Assembly: GCF_001704635.1 (NCBI RefSeq)
Contig: NZ_MAXF01000185.1
Location: 1-64,000, forward strand
Direction: 5' to 3'
DNA: 64,000 bases
DNA from: Streptomyces sparsogenes
GTDB taxonomy: Bacteria; Actinomycetota; Actinomycetes; Streptomycetales; Streptomycetaceae
In this document: in pieces, positions 46,600 to 55,328 of the stretch
Numbering within the stretch: position 1 is the stretch's first letter
Layout of the letters: every line of letters starts with the position of its first letter
Program-made: the position numbers and the translations under genes
The notes under the pieces: generated by a model
Database searches by the model: none
Told to the model about the DNA's origin: nothing
Seen by the model: only the letters and a program-made list of their open reading frames with translations

Positions 46600-47397
46600 A
46601 TGCCGCACATCGAGGTCGGTGGCGCCAGACTGAGGTTCGACGACGAGGGTCGCCGGGACGGTGTGCCGCTGGTGTTCCTGCACGGCTGGACGGCCGACCG
46701 GCACCGCTGGGACCACCAGATGGCGCACTTCGCCCCGCACCGGCGCGTGATCCGCCTCGATCTGCGCGGGCACGGCGAGAGCGAGGGGGTGCCGCGCTCC
46801 CTCGACGAGTTGGCCGACGACGTGCGCGTCCTGCTGGACCGCCTGGACGTGGACCGCTTCGTGCCGGTCGGCCACTCGATGGGCGGCATGATCGCCCAAA
46901 AGCTGGCGCTGGGCCATCCGGAGCGGATCGAGCGCATGGTGCTCGTGGGCTCGATCAGCCGGATGACCTACAGCCGCGGCCGTGGTCTGCTGATGGCGGT
47001 CTCGACGCTGTTGCCGTTCCGCCTGTTCGTCTCGGCCAACATCCACCGGGCCTTCGGGCCGGGCCACCCCCGCGAGGAGGTGCGGGCGTACGTCCGCGCG
47101 TCCGCGGCCACGCCGCGGGAGGTGGTCATGCGGTGCTACGACGCGATGCGGGCCTTCGACGTGCTGGAACGGGTCGGTGAGATCCGGACGCCCACCCTGC
47201 TGCTGCACGGCTACCACGACATCCAGCTGCCGGTGGCGCAGATGCTGCGGATGGCCAAGGGCTGCCCGGACGCGGTGGTGCGGATCGTCGACGCGGGGCA
47301 CGAACTGCCGGTGGAGGACCCCGCCGCGGTGACCGCGGCGGTCGAATGGTTCCTCACGGCGGGGGCTCAGCGGGACGGCGCCGGCCCGGTGGGGTGA
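46600..47397 (+). CDS. Alpha/beta hydrolase
   Basis: This 265-residue hydrolase has oxyanion segment LHGWTADRHRWD, nucleophile GHSMGGM, LHGYHDIQLPV (acid) and DAGHELPVEDP (His), all consistent with an active esterase, lipase or haloperoxidase-like fold. The substrate is unknown. Its last 31 bases overlap the 3' end of the convergent decarboxylase gene. Confidence 0.88.
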   Translation: MPHIEVGGARLRFDDEGRRDGVPLVFLHGWTADRHRWDHQMAHFAPHRRVIRLDLRGHGESEGVPRSLDELADDVRVLLDRLDVDRFVPVGHSMGGMIAQKLALGHPERIERMVLVGSISRMTYSRGRGLLMAVSTLLPFRLFVSANIHRAFGPGHPREEVRAYVRASAATPREVVMRCYDAMRAFDVLERVGEIRTPTLLLHGYHDIQLPVAQMLRMAKGCPDAVVRIVDAGHELPVEDPAAVTAAVEWFLTAGAQRDGAGPVG

Positions 47398-49808
47398 GCA
47401 CCGCCGGGGGCGGGGGCCGGGGCCGGTACGCCGAGGGCCCGCGGCTCGCTCCCGGCCCGGTGGTCGGCGCCCTGGTCCGCGCCGTGGTCGGCGCCCTGCT
47501 CCCGGGACAGGCACTCGATCAGATAGTCGCCGTTTTCCGGGTCGATGGTCACCCCGTGGGTCTCGCTGCGGAAGCCGGGGAAGCGCCGGTCGAAGGACTC
47601 CAGCGCGGTCAGATAGCGCAGCAGCGGCCCCTGCGCGCCACCGACGCCCTCACCGGGCATCAGCACCGGGATACCGGGCGGGGTGACGGTGACCATGGCG
47701 GCGGCCACCCGCCCGGCCGCCTCGGCCAGCCGGACGCGCTCGGTGCCGCCGCGGATCAGCCGCTGGTAGCACAGCTGCGGCGGGGCGACCGGCTCCGGGA
47801 GCTCCTGGAAGGCGGTGTCCAGCAGCCGCACCAGACTCACCTCGCGCAGGTGGTCGTGCATCTCCTGGCACAGCTCGCGCAGGGTGCGGCCGGTGTAGCG
47901 GGCGGGGTACGCGGTGACCAGGCCGGGCAGCACGCGGTCGAGCGGGGCGTCCTCGTCGTACAGGGACTTGAAGTCCATCAGGGCGTCGAGCAGCGTGCCC
48001 CACTTGCCCTTGGTGATGCCCATGGAGAACAGGACCAGTGTGGTGTAGCTGTCCGTCTTCTCGACCACCACGTTGCGGGTGGCCAGGTAGGCGGTGAGGA
48101 CCCGGGCGGGGATGCCCCATTCGGCCATCCGGCCGGTGGCGTCGATCCCCGGGCAGGTGAGGGTCACCTTCAGCGGGTCGAGCATGCAGTAGCCCTCGCC
48201 GAGTCCGGGGAAGCCGTGCCAGTCGGCCCCCGGTTCCAGTTCCCAGCAGGAGGGTTCGGTGCACAGCAGCTCGAGCGGGGCCTCGTCGAAGGACAGCCGC
48301 TCGCCGGTGGCGGGGTCGGTCACCGCCTCCGGCTGCCACACGCCGAAGAACCAGGCGGGGCGGTCCCCGGCAGCCTCGATACGGCGCCCGATCCGCACCA
48401 TGGCCCGGCGGAAGCGGACCGCCTCGGTCACCGCCTCGTCGATCAGCCAGCGGCCCTGGGGGCCGTCCATCATCGCGGTGGCCACGTCCAGGGAGGCGAT
48501 CATCGGGTACAGCGGCGAGGTGGTGCCGTGCATCATCAGCACCTCGTTGAACCGGTCGTGTTCCACCGGGGCGCGCGGCGCGGGCCTGATGTGCACCATG
48601 GCGCTCTGCGACAGCGCGGCCAGCAGCTTGTGGGTGGACTGGGTGGCGAAGACGGTGGGCCGGTCCGGCCCGGGGAAGGTGTCGGGCCCCACCGACATGC
48701 CGTAGCGCCCGGCGTAGAGCGGGTGGAAGCGGGCGTAGGCGAACCACGCCTCGTCGAAGTGGACCCGGGGGGTGCTGGCCGCGAGGGAGCGGGCGGCCTG
48801 GACGGCGTCGTAGCACAGGCCGTCGTAGGTGGAGTTGGTGAAGACCGCGTACTGGGCCCGGGGCGAGAGGGCGCCCCGCGCGAGCGGGTTTCCCCCGATG
48901 CGCGCGGTCACCGTGTCCGCCTGGATCTCGCCCGGGGGCAGCGGCCCGGCCAGCCCGTAGCCGTTGCGGGTGGGGATCAGATACACCGGCCGGGCGCCGG
49001 AGACCACCAGGCCGTGGAGCACCGACTTGTGGCAGTTGCGGTCCACGAGGGCGATCTCGTCGCGGGTGACGCAGAAGTGGCCGACCAGCCGGTCGCAGGT
49101 GGAGTCGCCGTGGAGGACGAAGTAGCTGAGGTCGGCGCCGAAGACCCGGGCGGCGTTCTTCTCCGCCTCGCCGATCGGTCCCGTGTGCTCGAACAGGGAG
49201 CCGAGCTCCTCGACCGAGATGGACAGGTCGCTGCGGAACAGCCGCTCCCCGAAGTAGTCGTGGAAGGCCCGGCCCACCGGCGACTTGAGGAAGGCGACGC
49301 CGCCGGAGTGGGCGGGGGTGTGCCAGGAGTACTCGTGGGTGTCGTCGAAGCGGCGCAGCGCCTTGAAGAAGGGCGGCAGCACGGCCTCGCGGTAGGCGCG
49401 GGCGGCGCGGGCGATCCGCCCGGCGATGAAGGTCGCGGTGTCCTCGGCCGGCCAGACGTAGCCGACCACGGTCTCGGACACCCACAGCGGCAGGTCTTCG
49501 AGGTTCTCGTCGGCCGTGATCAGGAAGACCGGCAGGTTCTGGAAGCGCCTGCCGATGTGGCGCAGCACCGCGGCGCCGCCCGGTTCGCCGTCGGCGCCGT
49601 CGCGCGGCCCGAGGTCCCAGTCGACCAGCGCGGCGGCCAGGCCGGCCTCGGTGCCGAGCACGGTCCGGGCGTCGGCACCGTCGCCCGCCCAGCGCACGGT
49701 GAGGCCGCCGGCCTCGATCTCCCCCCGGATCCTGCGCAGTTGCTCGGCTCCGGCGCTGTCGTCCCCGGGGTGCTCCCGTACCGCGAACAAAACGGTGTCG
49801 CCCGCCAT
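47367..49808 (-). CDS. Orn/Lys/Arg decarboxylase, fold-type I (arginine/lysine decarboxylase-like)
   Basis: This 813-residue protein has an N-terminal wing/receiver-like domain, the PLP domain with HFDEAWFAY and FATQSTHKLLAALSQ (Lys of the SxHK motif binds PLP), and a C-terminal domain ending in a Gly-Ala-Asp-His repeat tail. The family includes AdiA, CadA and SpeC; arginine or lysine is likely here but I cannot choose. ATG at 49808 follows GGAGGAGGGGGAC. Amine products such as agmatine or cadaverine could feed other pathways. Overlaps the convergent hydrolase gene by 31 bases. Confidence 0.9.
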   Translation of the reverse strand: MAGDTVLFAVREHPGDDSAGAEQLRRIRGEIEAGGLTVRWAGDGADARTVLGTEAGLAAALVDWDLGPRDGADGEPGGAAVLRHIGRRFQNLPVFLITADENLEDLPLWVSETVVGYVWPAEDTATFIAGRIARAARAYREAVLPPFFKALRRFDDTHEYSWHTPAHSGGVAFLKSPVGRAFHDYFGERLFRSDLSISVEELGSLFEHTGPIGEAEKNAARVFGADLSYFVLHGDSTCDRLVGHFCVTRDEIALVDRNCHKSVLHGLVVSGARPVYLIPTRNGYGLAGPLPPGEIQADTVTARIGGNPLARGALSPRAQYAVFTNSTYDGLCYDAVQAARSLAASTPRVHFDEAWFAYARFHPLYAGRYGMSVGPDTFPGPDRPTVFATQSTHKLLAALSQSAMVHIRPAPRAPVEHDRFNEVLMMHGTTSPLYPMIASLDVATAMMDGPQGRWLIDEAVTEAVRFRRAMVRIGRRIEAAGDRPAWFFGVWQPEAVTDPATGERLSFDEAPLELLCTEPSCWELEPGADWHGFPGLGEGYCMLDPLKVTLTCPGIDATGRMAEWGIPARVLTAYLATRNVVVEKTDSYTTLVLFSMGITKGKWGTLLDALMDFKSLYDEDAPLDRVLPGLVTAYPARYTGRTLRELCQEMHDHLREVSLVRLLDTAFQELPEPVAPPQLCYQRLIRGGTERVRLAEAAGRVAAAMVTVTPPGIPVLMPGEGVGGAQGPLLRYLTALESFDRRFPGFRSETHGVTIDPENGDYLIECLSREQGADHGADQGADHRAGSEPRALGVPAPAPAPGGAHPTGPAPSR

Positions 49809-49947
49809 GTCCCCCTCCTCCATGTGCCGTCCCCGCCGTATCTGGCCGTTCAGTCTCCGGGGGACGGACCCGCCCGGGGCGGGACAGTCGCGGAAGGCCA
49901 CCCGAAAGAGGGAATTCCCTCTGAAAGGCGGCGCGGGCGGCGGGCCG

Positions 49948-51717
49948 TCAGGGCGGGGCGGTGGCCTGGTCGGCCGCGAAGGAGACGACCCATGACAGCG
50001 CCGCGTTCCAGTTGACGGCGACCTCGTTGGTCGACCAGGACGCGATGTCGTCGAGGTAGCAGAGCTGCGGCGGGGGCCGCCGGGGCGGGTCGGCCGTGCG
50101 GTCGATGAGCACCCTGCCGGCCTCGGGGTCCTCCAGCCCGGCGCTGGGGCCGCCGGCGAGCGCGCCGGGGGGTGGCGGCGGAAACGCCGGGTCGGCCTGG
50201 TGTCCGTAGAGCCGGCTGTGCTGGTTGTGGGAGTGGTGGGCGCCGTATCCGGTCACGTAGGACTGGTTGAGGGCGTTGCGCCCGAGGAGGTAGTCGAGTC
50301 CTTCCAGCGCCCCGTCGCGGTAGCGCCGCTCGCCGGTCAGGTCGAAGGCGGTGGCGATGACCACGAGCTTGTCGAGCACCACGGCGTTGGAGCCCTGGAT
50401 GTACTCGCCTTCCGTGAGCGGCATCCCGTACGCCTGGCCGTGTGCCGTCTCCAGGTAGCGGTCCGCGGCCGCCACCACCGAGGCGCGGGCGGCTTCCCGG
50501 TCGGCGTCCGGCAGCCGGCCGGGCACGGTCGCCAGGTCGAGTCGGCCGAGGGCGGCGACCTCCCGCCAGCTGAACCCGGACGGCGGGAAGGCCGCGCCGC
50601 CCGCGTGGTGCGGCGAGGCCCGCAGCGCCGTCAGGAACGCGGGCTCGCCGGTGGTGAGGAACAGTTCGGCGGCGGCCCAGTAGAACTCGTCGCTCACGTC
50701 GCCGTCGTCGTACGCGCCGCCGCCGGTCGAGTCGGCCGCGTCGGCGAACACCTCGGGGTGGGCCCGCGCGGCGGCCCAGGCGGCGCGGGCCGCGGTCAGG
50801 CAGCGCTGGGCGAAGGCCCGGTCGAAGGGGCGGTACAGCCGGGCGCCCTGGGCGGCGGTCGCGGCCAGGTCGAGCGTGGCCGCCGTGGACGGCGGGTGGA
50901 GATGACGCGGCCGCGGGTCCTGGTCCGGGGAGAGCGGCAGCCCGGTCCACTGGTCGTCGTGCACCTTGTGGTGTGCCATGCCCGCGAGCGGCTCGCCCGC
51001 GGGCACCCGCATGCGCAGCAGGAACTCCAGCTCCCAGCGCGCCTCGTCGAGGATGTCCGGTACGCCGTCGCCGTGTTCGGGGATCCGCAGGTCGCCGTCG
51101 CGCGGCGGGCGGGGGCGCCCCTCGGCCGCGGTCCGCGTCCGCTCGTACAGGCCGAGCAGCAGACAGGTGGCGATCGCGCCGCTGACCACGTATTTGCCGT
51201 GGTCGCCCGCGTCGTACCAGCCGCCGCGCACATCGAGCCGGTGGCGGCCCGCCCCCGGCAGGCAGGGCACGCTGGTGTCGCCCTGGTTGGGGTGGACGCC
51301 GAGGTGTCCGGCCGGCCTGCCGTATCCGGGCGCCGGCGCGTCGGCGATGGGGATGCCGCTGCGCTGGAGGTAGAGGAAGTGCGGGGCGTCGGAGCGCAGC
51401 CGGTCGTAGACGGTCGGGGAGATCGCGAAGGGATGGCTGGTCTGTCCGTCGGCGGTCAGCGTGTACCCGGAGCCGGCCCGGGTGACCGCGCTGAAGTCGA
51501 CGGTGTGCACCCGCTGTCCGGAGGAGGCGTCGGTCCCGCGCGGCGTCGTGGTGCCGTACGCCACGGTGCTGCCGTCGCCGGCGCTCACCCGCCAGGGGAC
51601 CGGTGCGGCGGCGTCGGTGACGACGGTGGCGCGCTTGGGCCCGGAGGGCGGATAGCCGACCTGGTTGACCCGCACCCTCGGGCCCGTGTCCGGCCTCGTG
51701 CCGGGATTCCGCGCCAT
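49948..51717 (-). CDS. GH9 glycoside hydrolase with CelD-type N-terminal domain, no signal peptide
   Basis: This 589-residue protein has an Ig-like CelD_N domain (VRVNQVGYPPSGPKRATVV) and a GH9 domain with GGWYDAGDHGKYV (catalytic Asp pair), HHSHNQHSRLYG and STNEVAVNWNAALSW (acid Glu). All catalytic parts are present. It starts MARNPGTRPDTG without any hydrophobic leader, so it is probably intracellular, like cellodextrin-processing GH9 enzymes. ATG at 51717 follows TGGAGAC. A GH43 remnant lies just upstream in opposite orientation. Confidence 0.9.
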   Translation of the reverse strand: MARNPGTRPDTGPRVRVNQVGYPPSGPKRATVVTDAAAPVPWRVSAGDGSTVAYGTTTPRGTDASSGQRVHTVDFSAVTRAGSGYTLTADGQTSHPFAISPTVYDRLRSDAPHFLYLQRSGIPIADAPAPGYGRPAGHLGVHPNQGDTSVPCLPGAGRHRLDVRGGWYDAGDHGKYVVSGAIATCLLLGLYERTRTAAEGRPRPPRDGDLRIPEHGDGVPDILDEARWELEFLLRMRVPAGEPLAGMAHHKVHDDQWTGLPLSPDQDPRPRHLHPPSTAATLDLAATAAQGARLYRPFDRAFAQRCLTAARAAWAAARAHPEVFADAADSTGGGAYDDGDVSDEFYWAAAELFLTTGEPAFLTALRASPHHAGGAAFPPSGFSWREVAALGRLDLATVPGRLPDADREAARASVVAAADRYLETAHGQAYGMPLTEGEYIQGSNAVVLDKLVVIATAFDLTGERRYRDGALEGLDYLLGRNALNQSYVTGYGAHHSHNQHSRLYGHQADPAFPPPPPGALAGGPSAGLEDPEAGRVLIDRTADPPRRPPPQLCYLDDIASWSTNEVAVNWNAALSWVVSFAADQATAPP

Positions 51718-51859
51718 GTCTCCAGCGTGCGCGGCGTCCGCCGGGCGTGCACCCCGGCTCGGGCGTGCACCTCCCGTCAGGGAGCACCCGGCGTGGGGCG
51801 GTCGACGCGCGCCGGGCGGGCCGCCCCACGGAATTCGCCGCTCCCACCGCCGCGCACCC

Positions 51860-52126
51860 ATTGACGTGCGCGAGCGGGGCACCATCCTCTCCAAGCGCCC
51901 CGAGTACGGGATCAAGGGCACGGGCCACCACTCGGTGGTGAAGGCCCCCGGCACCGACGACTGGTACATCGCCTGCCACCGGTTCGCCGTCAACGGCCCC
52001 GGGAAGGCCGGCGGCGACGGCACCCACCGCGAGACCACCATCGACCGTCTGGAGTTCGCGGAGGACGGGACGATCGAGCCGGTGGTGCCGACCCTGGAGT
52101 CGGTCGGCCCCGTGCGGGGGCACTGA
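51860..52126 (+). pseudogene. C-terminal remnant of a GH43 glycoside hydrolase
   Basis: The frame reads RGTILSKRPEYGIKGTGHHS, then VVKAPGTDDWYIACHR and HRETTIDRLEFAEDGTI, which match the last third of GH43 arabinanase/xylosidase-type enzymes. The upstream two-thirds are missing: no in-frame start, signal peptide or catalytic Asp region lies before it. The frame ends normally at 52126. I take it as a gene decayed by deletion next to the GH9 gene. Confidence 0.82.
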
Positions 52127-52323
52127 CCGGCGCCGGCCGGTCAGCCCCTCCCCCGTCCGCCCGGGGTCGTGATGCCACGGCCGTGCGGCCGGCCGTGTGC
52201 ACCCCCCTTGCCCCGAACGGACACCACCGTGCCCGGCCCGCCTTGCGGGATCCTTCGCGAAACCTTGAATCCGCAGACCACAGCGGGTAGGCAAGATCCG
52301 GGCACACAGGGGAGGGGCTGACC

Positions 52324-55185
52324 GTGACGGTCGATTTCGGATTGCTGGGCGCCATCGAGGCGCGTATCGACGGACTGCTCGTCGAGGACTTGGGGCACTC
52401 GCGCCAGCGGTGCGTGCTGGCGGCGCTGCTGGTGGACGCCAACCGGGTGGTGCCGACGGAGCAGCTGGTCCACCGGGTGTGGGCCGACCGGCCACCGCAG
52501 CGCGCCCTGAACACGCTGTACAGCTGCATCTCCCGGCTGCGCCGGGCCCTGGCGCCCGCCGCCGAGGAGGTGCGCATCGCCCGGCAGCCCGGCGGATACC
52601 TGCTCAGCGCCGATGCCTCGGCGGTGGACCTGCACCGCTTCCGCCACCTGGTGGCCCAGGCCGGCACCGCGGAGGGGGACGAGCACGCCGCCGCGCTCCT
52701 GGAGCAGGCCCTCGGGCTGTGGCGCGGGGACGCCTTCGCCTCCGTGGACACCCCCTGGTTCAACGCGCTGCGCGCCACCGTGGACCAGGAGCGGCTCGCC
52801 GCCGAGCTGCGCCTCGCCGACATCCGGCTGCGCCACGGCCACCACGCCGAGCTGCTGCCCGAGCTGTCCGCTCGGGCGGAGCGGCATCCGCTGGACGAGC
52901 GGGTGGTGGGCCAGCTCGTCACCGCCCTGTACCGCAGCGGGCGGGTCGCGGACGCGCTGAATCGGTACGAGGACGTCCGGCGGCGGCTGGCCGACGAGCT
53001 GGGCACCGACCCCGGCCCCGCGCTGCGCCGGCTCCACCAGCAGGTCCTCACCGCCGACCCGGACCTCAGCGCCCCCGCGCCCACGCCCCCGCCCGCGGCC
53101 GGGTCCACCGCCCGGCCGGCGCCGGCGGCCGCGGTGGTGCCGCGCCAGTTACCTGCGGCACCGCCGTTGTTCACCGGCCGGACGAGCGAGCTGTCCCGCC
53201 TGGACGACCTGCTGGCCGGGCCGGGCGGGCCGGGCCGTGCCGTGGTGATCTCCGCGATCGGCGGCACGGGCGGGGTCGGCAAGACCTGGCTGGCCCTGCG
53301 CTGGGCCCACGCCCACCTCGACGACTTCCCCGACGGGCAGCTGTATGTGAACCTGCGGGGATTCGACCCCACCGGCGACCCGGTGCCGTCGCAGACGGCG
53401 GTGCGCGGCTTCCTCGAAGCCCTCGGCGCCGCCCCGTCGACCGTCCCCACGGACCCGGACGCGCAGGCCGCGCTCTACCGCAGCCTGACCGCCGGCAAGC
53501 GCCTGCTGGTGCTCCTGGACAACGCCCGCGACACCGCCCAGGTCGTCCCCCTGCTGCCCGGCAGCGCCGGCTGCGCCGTCATCGTCACCAGCCGCAGCCG
53601 GCTCACCGGCCTGACCGCCGCCCACGGCGCCTCGCCCCTGGCCCTCGACGTGCTCGGCGACACGGAGGCCCGCCACCTGCTCGCCCGCCACCTCGGCGGC
53701 GAGCGCGTGGCCGCCGAGCCCGAGGCGGTGGCCGCCCTGCTCCGGCACTGTGCCGGGCTTCCGCTGGCCATCGGGATCCTGGCCGCCCGCGCCACCATGG
53801 ACCCGGACGCCCCGCTGACCGACCTGGCCGAGGAGCTCGACGAGACCCAGACCCGGCTCGACGCCCTGGACACCGGGGACCTCACCGCCGATCTCCGCGC
53901 GGTGTTCGCCTCCTCGTACCGCGCGCTCGACGGGGACGCCGCGCGGGCCTTCCGGCTGCTGGGCCTGGCGCCCGGCCCCGACATCGGCCTGCCCGCCGCC
54001 GCCTGCCTCACCGCCCTCCCCCTGCCGCGGATACGCGCGCTGCTGCGCAGGCTCCAGGCCGCGCACCTGGTCCAGGAGCACACCCCGGGGCGCTACCGGA
54101 TGCACGACCTCATCCGCCTCTACGCGGCCGAACGGGCGCGGGAGGAGCCGGCCGGCGGCGACGAGGACGCGCTGCCGAGGGTGGTCGACTTCTACCTCCA
54201 CACGGCCCACGCCGCCGCCGCTCTGCTGGACCCGCACCGGGACCCGATCCCCCTGGACGCCGCCCGCCCCGGGGTGGCGCCCCTGGAGCCGGCCGACCAC
54301 GGGGCGGCCCTGGACTGGTTCACCACCGAACACGCCGTGCTGCTCTCCACTCTGGACGTGGCGGTCGGGGCCGGGCTGGACGCCCGGGCCTGGCAACTGG
54401 CCTGGGCCCTCGAGACGTTCTTCGACTACCGCGGCCACTGGCAGGACTGGGTGGCCGCCCAGCACCTCGCGATCGACGCGGCGCGCCGCCTGGGCGACCG
54501 GTTCCTGGAGGCGGGGGCGCACCGCGGGCTCGGCAACGTCTCCACGCAGCTGGGCCGGCTCGACGACGGGGAGGCCCACCTCCGCCGCGCGCTGGAGCTC
54601 TACGGCGCCCTGGGCGACCTGGTCAACCAGGCCCACACCCACCGCGGCCTGGGCTGGGTGTGCGACCAGCAGGGGCGCCAGAGCGAGGCGCTGGACCACA
54701 ACGAGCGGGCGCTGGCCCTGTACCGGCGGAAGGGGCACCGGGCCGGGCAGGCCAAGGCGCTGAACAACGCCGGCTGGCTGCGCATCGTGCTCGGCGACCA
54801 CCGGCAGGCCCTCGACCACTGCGCCCAGGCGGTGGCCCTCAACCGGGAGATCGGCGACCGGCACGCCGAGGCGGGGGCGTGGGACAGCCTCGGCTACGCC
54901 CACCACCACCTCGCCGAGTACACCGAGGCCGTCGGCTGCTATCAGCGGGCGCTCGAGCTGGTGCGCGGGTTCGGCGACCGGTACGGCGAGACGGAGATCC
55001 TGGGCCACCTCGGCGACACCCATCTCGCGGACGGCGACCCCGGGGCGGCCCGGCTGGCCTGGCGGCGGGCCGTGGCGATCTCCGAGGAGATCGGCCACCC
55101 GTCCACCGGCGAGCTGCTCGGCAAACTGGGGAGCCTGTCCCCCGAACGCCCCGCCGACGCCCCGGGCCGGCCCACCGCGGGCTGA
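52324..55185 (+). CDS. SARP/AfsR-type regulator with NB-ARC and TPR domains
   Basis: This 953-residue protein has an OmpR-like DNA-binding domain (GLLGAIEARI to RIARQPGGYLL), a bacterial transcriptional activation domain (VDLHRFRHLVAQA to LHQQVL), an NB-ARC ATPase (GGTGGVGKTW Walker A, LLVLLDNA Walker B region, LPLAIGILA) and about seven C-terminal TPRs (HRGLGNVSTQLG, NNAGWLRIVLGD, DSLGYAHHHLA). It is a large SARP that activates secondary-metabolite genes. A TTA codon at 53149-53151 in the linker makes it bldA-dependent. GTG at 52324 follows GGGGAGGGG. The target cluster is unknown. Confidence 0.93.
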   Translation: MTVDFGLLGAIEARIDGLLVEDLGHSRQRCVLAALLVDANRVVPTEQLVHRVWADRPPQRALNTLYSCISRLRRALAPAAEEVRIARQPGGYLLSADASAVDLHRFRHLVAQAGTAEGDEHAAALLEQALGLWRGDAFASVDTPWFNALRATVDQERLAAELRLADIRLRHGHHAELLPELSARAERHPLDERVVGQLVTALYRSGRVADALNRYEDVRRRLADELGTDPGPALRRLHQQVLTADPDLSAPAPTPPPAAGSTARPAPAAAVVPRQLPAAPPLFTGRTSELSRLDDLLAGPGGPGRAVVISAIGGTGGVGKTWLALRWAHAHLDDFPDGQLYVNLRGFDPTGDPVPSQTAVRGFLEALGAAPSTVPTDPDAQAALYRSLTAGKRLLVLLDNARDTAQVVPLLPGSAGCAVIVTSRSRLTGLTAAHGASPLALDVLGDTEARHLLARHLGGERVAAEPEAVAALLRHCAGLPLAIGILAARATMDPDAPLTDLAEELDETQTRLDALDTGDLTADLRAVFASSYRALDGDAARAFRLLGLAPGPDIGLPAAACLTALPLPRIRALLRRLQAAHLVQEHTPGRYRMHDLIRLYAAERAREEPAGGDEDALPRVVDFYLHTAHAAAALLDPHRDPIPLDAARPGVAPLEPADHGAALDWFTTEHAVLLSTLDVAVGAGLDARAWQLAWALETFFDYRGHWQDWVAAQHLAIDAARRLGDRFLEAGAHRGLGNVSTQLGRLDDGEAHLRRALELYGALGDLVNQAHTHRGLGWVCDQQGRQSEALDHNERALALYRRKGHRAGQAKALNNAGWLRIVLGDHRQALDHCAQAVALNREIGDRHAEAGAWDSLGYAHHHLAEYTEAVGCYQRALELVRGFGDRYGETEILGHLGDTHLADGDPGAARLAWRRAVAISEEIGHPSTGELLGKLGSLSPERPADAPGRPTAG

Positions 55186-55293
55186 CCCCGTGGTCGCCCA
55201 CCGCGGGCTGCCCCGTGGCGCACGCGGCGCGCTGTTCGGCGCGCTGTTCGGCGCACCCCACGCGTACCCGGCGGGGTCCGGACCGAGGCGAGC

Positions 55294-55322
55294 TTGCATG
55301 GTCATGCGTGCTCATGCATACT
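55294..55322 (+). promoter_or_regulatory. argG promoter with ARG-box-like repeats, leaderless start
   Basis: TTGCAT (55294-55299) and CATACT (55317-55322) are 17 bases apart, and GTG at 55329 lies six bases after the -10, so the mRNA is probably leaderless. The spacer carries repeated CATGC/GCATG/TGCATA elements like Streptomyces ARG boxes, the ArgR targets. Confidence 0.8.
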
Positions 55323-55328
55323 TCTGCT

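Noticed and set aside
47346..50015. 889-codon plus-strand frame opposite the decarboxylase
   Set aside because: Low-information Gly/Val/Arg-rich shadow; the minus frame carries the PLP-binding SxHK motif.
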